Below, one piece after another: positions 1 through 11,319 of a stretch of DNA of 64,000 bases (position 1 is its first letter; every line of letters starts with the position of its first letter). The notes beneath the pieces are model-generated. The model made no database searches, had not been told where the DNA came from, and saw only the letters and a list, made by a program, of their open reading frames with translations. A program made the translations under genes and the position numbers. Where the stretch lies: assembly GCA_028532985.1 (NCBI GenBank), contig JANCIK010000004.1, forward strand, positions 3,038,001 through 3,102,000. The letters run 5' to 3'. The DNA is from Stropharia rugosoannulata. Its lineage: Eukaryota; Basidiomycota; Agaricomycetes; Agaricales; Strophariaceae.

Positions 1-1485
1 ACCTTAAACGTTCTATTCAGTAGGTGTTACGTTTCTTCCGTTTGCCAATATTGCTGATAACATTTGCCAGGTATACCATTTCGCACAGCACACCTGAAGT
101 CGTTCCCCAACTCCTTTGTACGTCTTAAAGCCAAATATTCGAGCCTCGTCCTAACCGTGGAATAGATGTTGTGGTACCTCTACCATTACCTCTGTCCGCA
201 ATTCTTATCCTCGTAATCGGTATTTTAACTATTTTGTGGAAACCATAAGCGGGATTGTAACACTTACCCATTTTTAGATCTGGGCTTTGAGTTATGTGTT
301 GCAGTAAGTATATGTACTAGTATGCAGATTGCCTTCTCATTCCTCTTCAGCTTTCGTTTGCATGGGATCAACCAGAAACTTCCGATGGGTTAATGCGCTT
401 GAAGCCACGGAAGCCAGGTATGAGGCTAATTCTTCGAAACATTACGCGTGATTAACGGTTTGTCCTGCGTCAGTTAATGAACGCTCCATTCGCGCGCTTA
501 AGCGACGTGCGTTGGTCCGCTCAAGGACTTTACATCGAGACGAAGAGACTCTGGAAGTGATTCCCCCTAGTAAATTCTCGATTTGGCTTTCAAAGGTCGC
601 CCAACCTTTTACCCGCACATTCTGGGAGGAATACTTTGAACCGACAGACAATGAAGCACTCGTGGATGCAAAGCTTTTGAGCTATGCATACCTGGAAGCA
701 GGGATGATTGAAACGCTCGCGTGGTTTGTTCCTTGCTTACTGTCTCGTTACTTTTCTGACCAAGACTATAGTCTGGTCTCGTATTTTGTCGTGTTCTTCA
801 AAAACGGGTTCACGCCAACGGATCTTCGTACCGCGCAGAAGATTGGATGTATGTGAAGTCATTAGCTCGACGACCGTCTCGAGATTGATGATTTTTCAAA
901 GCATTTTTCACCAACAGCAGTCCCGACTTCATAAACACCCGCGGACAGATAATTTCCGCCAGTCAACAAGTCGACGCTCTAGCTCAAGCTCAGTCTATTG
1001 TGTATCTCTCAGTTTTCATAACCCAATGCTTTAATGTACGTATCAGCACCATCCGTCTTGAAAGGATAGTTGACGACTTCTGTTTCAAGGTCTTTGCTGT
1101 CAAAGCCCGATTGTCGTATCCTTTCGGGCGTCGTGTGGTCGCCAACAAGTGGAACTTTGCTGGTATACTGGCTGGTGCATGCTTGGGCATGTTTATTGTA
1201 TACACACCGCCTTTACATGTCGTCTTTGGCGGCTCCTTCCATCTTTCTCCTCTATACTGGCTGATTCCTGTAGGATTTGGTATATTGCTTTTGGCATGGG
1301 CAACTTTGCGTGTTGTCATCCTCAGGAAGTCTGTCGAGCATATGAAGGTTAAGGATATCAAAGGATTAATGATGTGTAAGCTATTCATTTGTTTTTATAT
1401 TTACTGCGCTTGCTTGCTAACAAATTTCTGGTTAGTCCCAACAATGAGAACAATGAGCATGAGGTCGCGTGGATCACGTCCCTGA
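1..1485 (+). CDS. P-type cation-transporting ATPase, C-terminal part (5' end off window)
   Basis: This is the C-terminal membrane part of a P-type ATPase resembling animal Na+/K+ or H+/K+ pumps (type IIC); the catalytic domains lie off the left edge. Exons read 3-19, 71-117, 166-219, 278-303, 351-417, 474-723, 772-848, 902-1035, 1090-1375 and 1436-1485, all joined by GT-AG introns of 47-60 nt with consistent phases. Recognisable family segments are TPEVVPQLL, PLPLSAILILVIDLGFEL, DGLMRLKPRKP, the VYLSVFITQCFNVFAVKAR membrane helix and the ILAGACLGMFIVYTPPLHVV helix. These match the M5-M10 membrane core, so the product sits in a membrane and moves cations at the cost of ATP. The last exon (1436-1485) is the least certain: another acceptor would change the final 15 residues. 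Ion specificity cannot be judged from this part. Confidence 0.8.
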
Positions 1486-1607
1486 CCTTTTTATTGCTTT
1501 CATGTCTATTCTCGAAGGGAATCCGCAACACTTTTCAGAGTCATCATGATATAATAAATTATGAAAAATGTAACGAATCGAAATGAATAAATTATATATG
1601 GACAGAC

Positions 1608-3882
1608 TCATGCGCTGTTAACCGGCTTCAATATTAGGGGCATTTGATTTCCCGCTTTTGGGTCCGACTTAAGCAAAGGACGTTGTACAATGGTTGATTT
1701 CTTTATTATATCTTCGTTGGGTACCGCAAGTTCAAATTCAAACGCGCGAACAAGAGTGAACAAAAGCGCCTTCATCCTATCAAAAATACATTAATGGAAA
1801 AATAAAATTGGAAAGCTTGGCAACTAACTCAACGAGAGAGAATCGATACCCTATACAAGCATGAGGGCCACCTAGGAAAGTCATCATGTTGCCCCATATT
1901 CCAGGTATGGAAGATGTAGCTGCTGGGATCTTCTCCCATCGTTCCGGTCTAATGTTATTTCCGTCAGTACGTCACTTGACAACTCTAAAAGTTGATATAC
2001 ACACTTAAATTCGAGAGAATCTTCACCCCAGATTGCCTTCATCCGGTTCAAAGCTAAGATGGGAATTAAGAGCGTTTGGCCTTTGACGATCCTAGGTATG
2101 GCAAAGTTAGCATGCTTCATGGATCATTTTTGCTTCCTTCTCTCACTTTATGTGGTTGAGCATATTACCATTTTTGTCTTTGACAGGGACACTAAGCGGG
2201 AGGATATCATCTTGCACTGCGACCCTCGAGGTCGCCGGGACAGGCGCATGGACTCGTAGCGTCTCACGCACGACTGCGTCTAGGTAGGGAAGTGCGTTGA
2301 GTTCATCCATTGTTGGGTTGTCAGTGCCTACAGCGAGAAGTTCTTGGCGCAACTTTTCTTGGGCAGACTTATTCTGTGTGAGTGCATATAGCGCCCAAGT
2401 AGTTGCAGTGCTGCAAATTTGATATAAGCATATTTGTCAGAGAGTAATGTACGGAAGATTATCCGACCTTGTTGTCTCATGTCCTGCTACAAGGAAAGTA
2501 GGTACCTCTTATTTTGGCGAGACACGTTAAATCAATTGGATACGACGAGAGACGGGACTTACGAGCCAGAACATCTTCGTCTGACATCTGTTGGTGAGCT
2601 GGTACATCAGTCGACATATTAGCACGGATCAACAAAGAAAGTAGGTCGCGGCTAGTCCAGGAACTTTTGTTGTTCATGACTGCTGCCTTGCTTTTCATCA
2701 AGAGCTCAGTGCCGATGCGCTGCATGTTTCTCCGCGCTACTTTAACTTCTGCATCACGCTCATCTGGCTGTTACGTTGTACACCGGAATCAATGACATGG
2801 CGAGCAAAATGTCTAACAGTAATGCTTACCAGGAAACGAAGGGCAGTAAAAAGTCCGCGCAATACTCCGAGGATGGTTATTCTCATTCCAGACCGAAATA
2901 TAGTAGAGAATGCTTCGTTGAGCTCATTCTTTTCTCCACTGAGAGCGTCGAAATTATAGTTAAAACCTGTACACACTTAATCAGATGGTTTGCAAGCTGA
3001 ATGAATGCGTACCAGCCAAGCCGATAACGTCCAGAGTCATTCTACTCAACCAGGAAAGTACTTCGACTTTACCATCGCTGTTCTTGGCGCATTCGGCCGC
3101 CCATACGTCGCGCAGCTGAACAGAGAGGTTTAAAATTAGATCGGGGAACATTTTATAGTAACATACCTGAACCGATTTCTCCACGAAGATTTCTGTTAAC
3201 TCCCTAATTTGACTGGCGCCGAAAGCAGGATTCTGAGAACAGTTTGCAACCACTACATTAGGTATATGCATATTAAGTGCTTATTTTGTTTACCATAACT
3301 CTTCGCTTGTAGTAGGTGAGGTCATCAACAATACTGACAAAATGAGCCAAGTAGAACCACCAACCTGCTGTCTGTGCTTGTCTCCCTCTGCAACAAGAAC
3401 CCCATTTCCAAGGATTTGACCCAGTTGATAACGAGCAACTTCTGGCTTCTCGTATATATGAGTATTCATTACGATGTGATTCAATGCCTTGGTATCTAGG
3501 GTATAAAAACGCTTTGCCTGTACGACCGTAGGATGAGCTTTCGGAGAGATGCGTCGAACCCAGTTGAAAGGTAAACTCACACTTAGGAATATGTTGTACA
3601 CAATAGTAGGACCGTACTCCTCAATCCATTTCTCGTGCAGTACAGAATTCTCCTGTGATATAAAGAACAAGGTATATGCATGTTATTGTCCGTGTTGTAA
3701 AGGCAAGGACTGACCGCTTCCCAAATCAACTTCATGTTTCCGTAAAAGTAGCTTGGATTTGGTGGCCCGGGTAATACATTTAGTGGCGACGTCCATTGCG
3801 TGAAGATATAGAGAGCTGCCCGGTACACAGCATAAGCTCCAATAGTGGCTAGGAATGTGACGAACAACTGCTGTATGGCCAT
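1608..3882 (-). CDS. cytochrome P450 monooxygenase, 13 exons, 531 aa
   Basis: An intact microsomal cytochrome P450 that would oxidise a small organic substrate using a reductase partner. Exons: 3882-3715, 3652-3581, 3517-3365, 3305-3294, 3232-3167, 3115-3013, 2966-2830, 2767-2563, 2507-2468, 2410-2147, 2091-2005, 1948-1829, 1776-1608. An N-terminal membrane anchor ([20 protein letters not shown]) is followed by the proline hinge LPGPPNP. The oxygen-binding I-helix reads VAGHETTS, the K-helix ExxR is ETLR, the PERW motif is present, and the heme loop [12 protein letters not shown] carries the Cys ligand. Exon 4 is only 12 nt (RRVM) but is needed to rebuild the usual QQRRVMNPAFG segment. All phases close. 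The start is the Met just before the anchor; an upstream in-frame Met at 3966 would put extra residues before it. Substrate is unknown. Confidence 0.93.
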
Positions 3883-3966
3883 ATCTACTTGAACAGATAC
3901 TAGGAACAAGCTGGGAGAGTGCTGGCGGATTTTATAGCGCTGTGCTTCCCGTGGGCTCGGACTCAA

Positions 3967-4968
3967 GCGGCTGGGTACCGGCAGTCAGGTGGGTCGTATC
4001 AAGGTCACTGCCTATTAGTATTGAATATTGAACAGTTGTATATGGGAATCTTCGCACTGCTGCAGCTTGCATGACAGAAGATGATAGTCACAGATTGGTC
4101 CGTAGATGCTGCGCGATGTCATGACGTTATGCACCGGCAATCTTCGTGCTTCAACGGCACGGTCACGGCAGCAAAACTAATGCAGTATTTATTTCTTTGA
4201 GGCATGAAGCACTGAGATCGCGCAAACCTCCAGTGCATTTGGACATCATTGAACATGACCTGAAGAAGTAAACAGATGTAAGCAGCTCAGAACAGACTAG
4301 AGTCTCTGGGACAGTCATTTAGAAAGAAGTGAGGGTCGGAAACAAGCCCGGAGTATGCCATTGAAACTAATCTTACAAAGTGATACTGTTTGCTTGCTGT
4401 TTGCCTGCTAAATAAAATATGATAGACATCGGCATACCGCAGAACCAGGCAGAACGACAGATCCGTACAAGGCTGTACACGATTCCCTTTCACAGTCATC
4501 AAAGACCCTGCAGTTGACCATGTGTAGATATAGACTTTAGAATCAAGCTCCATGATGACCCCTAACCTATTGGTTTCCAGTGATATTCATTAGCCTCGCT
4601 GAAGAATAGACAATTCAAGGACCACAGGACCTTCTTGAATCTTACTTTTGATCATTACAAGTATGTCTTCAATTTAGACGGAGTCTTACTATTATTTATG
4701 TTAAAATCAAGTTAAAATCAATCCAATTAATGACATTTCTTTCTATACAGCAAGGTTTGCAAAACTGAGAGGCGCGATTTTTGTGTCTAGTCGTCTACAA
4801 CTTGAAGATTGAGGTCCCTTCAACTTTGAAACTTGAGCTTTTCAGGTTCACCACTTCCGCAGATGCTATTCAAGCTGTTGCAGGTTGGAGTTTGTTGTGT
4901 AAGCACTATACAAGACCCTTAGCCCCAAGAATCGTTCCAGGAAAGAAAGGCTCGTGTACATGTCCGGG
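3967..4968. other. intergenic region, P450 promoter side
   Basis: About 1 kb between the P450 start and the 3' end of the F-box pseudogene. It should hold the P450 promoter. Short open frames occur (longest 88 codons at 4287-4553, minus strand), but I see no family motif, splice pattern or codon bias in them. Confidence 0.5.
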
Positions 4969-6006
4969 TTAATAGCACGGCCGTCTGAAGAGGACTTGGG
5001 CCTCCAACTTGACCGAGTATGTTGAATATACAACCAAAATGCACGTTGGCTTTATTGATTGGAAGTAGCGATGGGCACGCGTCGCAAGCAGGTGGGCCAC
5101 ACCTTCAATAGCCTCCTCAGACAGTTCTAGCTTTAAACTATAGTTGTGATCCGAGAAATTTAGAGTAATGAGCATGATCCCGGGAAATCGATGCGCTCAA
5201 GAAGAGTGTGGCCCGTGGAAAGAGGGGTGTCAAGTGTTAAGTTTAAAGTGGTTGAGGTGCGCAAGAACGACCTTGGGCAACAATGATGCGTCTATAACCA
5301 TGGTGGCGTTGCGGATCTGCAAATTCCTGAGGTCGAGAGCGCCGTTGAGCGCCGTGAGTATGTCAGAAACTGGCCTTGATGTGTCGATTGTTAAAATATG
5401 TAGTCCTTGCAGCCAATGCGCTTGGGGTGAGAAAAGATATCCTCTCGAAGAGAACTTGTGCAACACTGGGGCATTGTTTGAAAAAAGAGGCCCTAAGGGA
5501 CATTTGTCCTGTACTGCGTCTCTCGTTGTATCCCAGAACGGGGCGTCAAATTCCTTGAGGCAGGAAGCTGCAAAGATGACCATCTGGTGGGTGAATGTAG
5601 AGCTGGTGACCGTTGGAAAACATGGGAATGATTAATCTTTCGATTTGTGCCCAGTGTTCGTCAAGCAGATTGAGCAGAAACACCGTGAGGTGCTTCGTTA
5701 GTCAACATTTGTTACACTTGATCCACATTGATGATTTTCCATTTCTGCGAATGACCTCATCCCTCCAACGGCTGTCTTGTTTGTGTATTGAGTAGACATC
5801 CAGATCAATTAGTTTTGCCCATAAAGAAGACGTGTTGAGTATGACATCTCGCCACTTTTGACATACTTGCGAGGTATAGCGTTGGTATAGCGTGTGGATT
5901 TGAGAGCATCATCATAGTTGAACATATCCGCATTCATCTTGATGATTTGAGACAAACTATCGAGGTCTAGTTTCTGCACCGGAGTAGCGGAATTGAGCGA
6001 AAGCAT
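4969..6006 (-). pseudogene. F-box/LRR-type protein pseudogene
   Basis: Decayed member of the large Agaricomycete F-box family (substrate adaptors of SCF ubiquitin ligases). The N-terminus keeps a recognisable F-box (LDLDSLSQIIKMNADMFNYD, then SQVCQKWRDVILNTSSLWAK), but the two halves lie in different frames because an 11-bp unit (ggtatagcgtt/ggtatagcgtg on the plus strand, about 5875-5896) is duplicated. Further on an in-frame TGA (5704-5702) interrupts the region before FLLNLLDEHWAQIERLI. Another frame shift near 5600-5630 is needed to reach CLKEFDAPFW and the LRR-like part (5583-5230), and a further stop follows HFKLNT near 5230. The tail at 5175-4969 may be its remnant. At least four lesions argue for a dead gene rather than a mis-spliced one. 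Confidence 0.75.
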
Positions 6007-6149
6007 TCAAGAAAGGCGGGCGTACTTGGGAGCGTTGTTCAGGGACGATTTGGTTTGACTTTGGGTCAACTTTGATTTGAGCTGAACTTCAAGTGCTTCG
6101 GAAAGGGAGCCGAGCCGAACACATTGTTCTAAGTTCATAAAAATAGCAT

Positions 6150-6237
6150 GGGCACTTAGCACAGTGGTAGCGCGCATGCTTTGCATTCGTAAATGCTTGA
6201 TTGCATGAGGCCGAGGGTTCAATCCCCTCAGTGTCCA
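6150..6237 (+). tRNA. tRNA-Ala (UGC) with a 16-nt intron
   Basis: Folds as a complete cloverleaf. The acceptor stem GGGCACT (6150-6156) pairs with AGTGTCC (6230-6236), followed by discriminator A. The anticodon stem CATGC/GCATG (6175-6179 and 6203-6207) encloses the loop TTTGCAT, giving anticodon TGC at 6182-6184. The T arm is GAGGG-TTCAATC-CCCTC. A 16-nt intron (6186-6201) sits one base 3' of the anticodon, the canonical nuclear tRNA intron position. The D stem has one A-C mismatch. A T-run of at least ten Ts at about 6301 could end Pol III transcription, although that is rather far downstream. Confidence 0.92.
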
Positions 6238-7341
6238 CTTCTTTTTGCGCTTCTTTTTTCACTTCTCCCATCTTTGACTCTTGAGCACAGAAGAGACTTA
6301 ATTTTTTTTTTGTTGATTCGGAGTGGGTTATTTGACATAAACGAACTACCTTTCCAGTTTTTTTTCAACTGCACTCTACGGCGGGAAATGAATCAACTTT
6401 GTACTCTAGCTATTGGGCGCCATTGTGAGGTTCGCTGCAGGCGGTGCAGCAGCCTTGGCTGCGGCAGAGCGCTCTGGGAAGGCGTGAGGGTGACGCTCTG
6501 CTCCAAGGGTTCAAGCTTCAAGCTTCAAGCCCCGCAACGTTCATTACGCGCATGGTGACGTCATGCGGACATCCAAGTAAGGCAGCCAATTTGCTGCTTT
6601 AGGACACTGCACACGTTGACGCCTTAGACCGCTGGCATTTCCCTCTAGAGACAAGGACACCATCTAGAGGTATGCTTTCTTAGTGTGTCTAAGAGGATAT
6701 GACGGCTGGAGGACGTCTTCGAAGGTCCGGTCACCGGCCTAACTAGTAGAGGTCCCCCGTAGCCTCAGTGCGTGGATTGGCCCCAATAGGATGGCTAGTC
6801 ATGGAGTGGTGGTGCAGACTTGTTCAATAAAAGTTCGGCTGCCAGAAGCTATGCGCGACCGTATTACAGGCAAACTGTGCACAATTTCCCCTTGAGCTTG
6901 CTTTTGATACTGGACCAAACATCCCAAGCAAACATTCATTCATACGCCGTCGTGTGATTGTGCATGTTTGAACGGATGCATGGCGCACTCAGCGTTCTGT
7001 ATGTCAGTAAGAAGCTTAGGCCAGGCCTGTTGAACGATGTGTCCTGATCGATAAATAAAAAAGGTACATTGGTATGTGTATGCGATAAAAGTATCTGCCA
7101 AAGAGGTAAACATTTATATGTACGAACAGCCCATGTTACAGTCATTATAAAACAACACCTGAGGGAAATAAAGGACGACATTATACATGTCATAAGCATG
7201 TGCGAGGTCGTGAGGTTGATCATATATACAAGAGTCTAAAGTGGTAGAAAGAGGTCAAAACGAAAAGTGGAAAAAAATATAAGGGAGCCGCACCAATCAA
7301 ATACGTAAGTTCATAAAGAGATACAAGAAAAATTATTATTA
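6238..7341. other. intergenic region downstream of tRNA-Ala
   Basis: No gene recognised. Contains a T-run near 6300, a short triple repeat of TTCAAGC-type units at about 6512-6533, and an AT-rich stretch (7030-7340) at the 3' end of the DUF6699 gene. The open frames here are short and lack motifs. Confidence 0.5.
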
Positions 7342-8904
7342 TTAGTCATAATCACCAGATTCAGTATCTGTTCCAGTGTCATACGACGTCGAAGTGGGCG
7401 CGTGCACGCTGATTCGCGTACTGACCGAACTGGCCCTGGACCTACCTCCCGGGTTACGTGAGGCACTCCGTGGTGCAGGTGCATTCTGCAATGTCGTATG
7501 CCTCATGCGCTCCTCCAGCTCTTGCAGTTCTTTCTCCGTGTTAGCACGTGGAGCACACATGAGAACGAAGGTACAAGGAAGTACGCCATCGCACACCCGC
7601 TTCACGACCCTGTCGTCAATATCTATCCCAGCGAACAGAGTGTAACGACGCAAGAAATCAAGCCGCCGCATTCCCTGTCCAATGCGGCCTCCAGGAACAC
7701 CAGGTATAGGGGAGCGATTGTACTTATACGCGATACCAAGATCCATTTTGTCGCGTGTTGAGAGGATCTCGTAGTCGGACTTGGACGACATTCTGTAGAC
7801 GTCCGCACTGATTGAGTCAATCACCTCTCCGCAGGTAACACCGTTGTCTGGATCTTTAGCCCGCACTTTTATGACCCAAGGGTAATGATGAGATACAATG
7901 TTTAAAGATGTAAGCCGGGGAAATGTTGCTGGCTGCGCGCGACCTTTCTGCCACGACAGATGAGAAGGTTCATCTGACCGTTGGGCAGTTTCTGATGCTA
8001 GAGCCATGTCCCATTTAATAAACGGCCGTTCTGGGCCGTTTTCCTGCAACGGTGAAATTAATGGGTTGAGCCTTATGGATACATTCAGTATTCTGGCATG
8101 TATAGGCTCGAGGACAGGTGAGTCTGTAGAGAACTAAGATAAAAGATTAACAATTATAATAAATCACATACAGTGAGGCCCTGTCATGAAGGGGTCTATA
8201 CGGTCATACACCTGTGCTGGTGGTTCCGGAGGCGGGCGACTGTAGGCGGGTACATTGGCAGGAGCTTGTGGGCCGTACCACGCATTCGGATCATAGTAGG
8301 ATTGGTGCCCTGGAGTGTGCATGCCCCATGCCGGAGCAGCGGCTGGGGTATGTGGAGGTGGTAGCGGAGCCCCGTATGGTGTGTAAGGAGTTCCATACGC
8401 TCCAGGACCGGGGGGAGCCCGTCCGTGAGGCGGTGGGCCATACGGTGACTGCAGCTGTTGGGGTGGTGGCATCCATGGTGTCTGTCCCGCTTGCAAAAAG
8501 GTTCCGTATGGACCGGGCGCGGAGTATGGGTGAGGAGGATAGCCATGTGGCGGTCCATGCATGGGATGCAGTGTCTGTGACTGTAACGGTGGCGGAATGA
8601 CTGGTGTGGATGAACCCTGAGGTGGATAAGCACCTAGAGGATATCCAGTATAATCAGCAGACACTCCTTGCCTAGAGTTCTGTCTAGAGTGTGTGGGTGC
8701 AGGCGGGAGACCAGAGTGCAGCTCAGACGGACTTGGAGGAATAAACGGTGAAGAAGTATAAGGTGAGGTCGAAGGGTATGCGGGATAGTGTGTAGCAGCA
8801 GTTAAGGGGGTATATGCAGGGATCACTGGTGATGGCTGCGGCTGAGGAGAAGGATGAGGGCTCAGTAAAGGTGGAATAAAGGGGGTGGTCGGTGTCCGCG
8901 ACAT
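7342..8904 (-). CDS. proline-rich DUF6699 protein, 504 aa
   Basis: Two exons (8904-8172 and 8123-7342) joined by a 48-nt intron with a GTATGT donor and CTACAG acceptor. Residues 1-245 are low-complexity and rich in Pro, Tyr, Gly, His and Gln (TPYTPYGAPLPPPHTPA and similar), likely disordered. The second exon carries the DUF6699 domain found in many Agaricomycete proteins: VLEPIHARILNVSIRLNPLI, the conserved RPFIKWDMA, FPRLTSLNIVSHHYPWVIKV and GVTCGEVIDSISADVYR. After it come RRLDFLRRYTLFAGI and a Ser/Arg-rich acidic tail. Function of DUF6699 is unknown. A second DUF6699 gene lies upstream on the same strand. The 3' intron site was chosen because only it keeps frame; an acceptor ten bases earlier does not. 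Confidence 0.85.
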
Positions 8905-9964
8905 CTTGACTATTCAGGTGATACTGATACTGTTCCATCCACATACAATGAGTCATTGAGGAGGAATACGAGGTAGAAAAATTCGATGACTAACAACTAG
9001 AACTTGGGCTTTTATTGCCTGAATCGATTAAACAAGAATCTGATGGGCCTAAAGTTTCTCAATCAGTCGTGCTCCATGAAAATGCGATACCACATACTGT
9101 CATAATTGGGTTACAGAATAACGGGTCCAAAGATGAGTGTCGGATGGTGTATTCAGGAATGGATGGAGAGTATACGGATAGCATGCAAGATCAATGGAGT
9201 TACCCATAAACATAAGAATCGCCGTAGCTCCAGGATATCTGCATATCCATGACTCACTAACCAACGCGTACAAGCAACGTACAAGAGCTTTCTGCGACGA
9301 TAATACACAGTATCAAGAAAGGATCTTCAGACACAGGTATGAGCTTGGATTAGAGCGCCAGAGCGCTAGATTTCATTCGTACAGTAATCTTCCAAGCTGT
9401 AAGGAACAACATATGATTAGTCCCTTAATGTGAAGCCAGCCCTATCTACGCACGAAGGGCACCCACTGATGCTTAATCCTGGCCGACTAGTATAGGGGAG
9501 AAGAAAGAGCAGTCCAGGATAGTGCGATCTCTGAAAGGGGCACGTCAAGGAAGGTGTGAAGCAGCTAAAAGTACGAGTCGAAAGCAAACCTGTAAACCAA
9601 CACCCACGATAATCTAAATCACATCGGGCCGTGCATCGGATCAAAAAGCACTGCAGTCACGACACGCTCACCCTGCTACTCAAGCTACTACTTGGTAACG
9701 TCTACCTAACTCGCATCGCTTTGAAGTGATGCAGTATCTTGCTGGATGTCTGCATAGTCCCCGGGATCATATGAGCCAATCAGTAGCCGAGATACATGGT
9801 ATTTATTGAGTTGCACGTGTGCCAGTAGACAATGAAAGAATTGAACAGGGTTGTGAACAGGGTACAAACAGATAAGCAGAAAGTAAGTATGAGGACGATA
9901 AATGGAGGGTAAACTATAAAGACATCCAACAGAGAGATATGAGGTGCCAGTATAAAATGCACAG
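8905..9964. other. intergenic region between the two DUF6699 genes
   Basis: About 1 kb with no recognised gene. Two plus-strand open frames (9015-9209, 9194-9433) and minus-strand frames of similar length show no motif. I looked for a third DUF6699 fragment here on the minus strand and saw none. Confidence 0.45.
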
Positions 9965-10803
9965 TCATGAAATAAGATCCAGGACGAAGATATTTGGTGC
10001 TTTGTATCCAAGTCTGTGCTTGATGTAGTTATCATCTTTCGTCAATCCATCAAGGTACACTCTGTCCCGCAGCCAGTCTAGTCAAGAATATTAGGCTGTG
10101 ATTGATTTTGTGAGATTATGAACCTAACACGCACCCACGCGTCGCAGCCGATCCGGAGCTTGCTGGGGTGTATAGTAGCCCCACGGACCATTGCTGGGTT
10201 GTGGCTGTACTTGACTAAAGTTAACCGCAGCGCTCCTCCTTATCTGCTCTTGCCCTCGGGGACCAAGTGTAGCAATCTCAGGTTCAGATATATCGTTCTC
10301 CGTGTACCTGCGATAACGATTACATTGGGTTAGCCAAACGGTGCTGAACCTGCAGACAACGCACTCTTTATAGACGGCAGAGCAGATGTCACCGATGGTG
10401 ACCCCAGTGTCTTTTTTCACAATGGTACACCAAGGGGAAAATCGAGTGATCAGTACTACCTGGTTGACACGGGGCAGAGTTGCAGGTTCGTCTTTGCCTT
10501 GAACACTTGTGTTTCCATTCTGACTGTTTGTAGAATAGCCTAAAGCCCCAAGGTCAGAGGCGCCTTAGCTGGTAAGAAGTTGGACATGAATTGACCTGTT
10601 ACGATGTGGAATTGGAGAGGGTTGTCCTGAACTTCACCCTTCAGCCGTGGGTTCAGTTCCAGCTCTGTGCCTAAAAGATACAAGTCTGTTTGACTAAGGA
10701 CCGGCCCATCTTCAGGTCGCGTTTAACAGACATCTCGTTGCAGATGCAGAGATAAAGACATACAATGCACCCCGGGTGTCCATCTGCTAACTGCTTTGTC
10801 CAT
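9965..10803 (-). CDS. small DUF6699 protein, 191 aa
   Basis: Five exons: 10803-10764, 10670-10596, 10539-10365, 10307-10135, 10077-9965, with phases that close exactly. The protein is little more than the DUF6699 domain. In order it reads LELNPRLKGEVQDNPLQFHI, ATLPRVNQVVLITRFSPW, KKDTGVTIGDICSAVYKE, the YTENDISEPEIATLGPRG segment and the closing DWLRDRVYLDGLTKDDNYI. It lacks the long proline-rich N-terminus of the neighbour at 7342-8904, so the two probably arose by duplication with different N-terminal fusions. The first exon (MDKAVSRWTPGVH) is supported only by splice sites and phase. Function unknown. Confidence 0.72.
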
Positions 10804-11319
10804 TGTAGGATGCTGATGGTAGCGTAGTAGTACAAAGATGAATGTTGAAGGTTCAAATAACCAAAAAAGGATCACACGATCGTGGTCCTGATGAGTACCG
10901 AGGAGGGGGGAAACAGTAGAGAAGTCTCGTCAGAGCGACGGAGTCAGATAGATGTATTTATCAGAACAGGGTGAGTCGAAGAGAGTCAATAAGCTGATCT
11001 GGAGATCAAACGGAGCTTATGGCAGTGAACTTGATCGGAAGCCGGCTATTTTACATAAATAAAATAAAGGCAGAGTCCAGACAGTCAATGTGCTGTGAGA
11101 TTGTTAAAATAGTCTTGCGCCTCATTGTAGAATGTTTGTTGATCATGCTCTTGAATGCATGTATTGAAGATACAACTTGAAGCTTGAAGCTTGGCCACTA
11201 ATATTCATTGGCAAAAGCCATGTAGCGAATTTTTCACTTTTTTGCAGAATACAGCTTGCGGTGGCTGTTGCCACGAGGCCTGCACAAAATTCGAACATGG
11301 TAAAGCCAGCATGATTCTA
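10804..11319. other. intergenic region between DUF6699 and MFS genes
   Basis: Roughly 500 bases with no gene seen. A small tandem of CTTGAAG-like units occurs near 11176-11190. It includes the 3' flank of the MFS gene and the promoter side of the small DUF6699 gene. Confidence 0.45.

Noticed and set aside
8134..8171. 38-nt version of the intron in the large DUF6699 gene
   Set aside because: It ends at the first TTAG but leaves the downstream exon out of phase. The acceptor ten bases later restores frame and gives a normal 48-nt intron.
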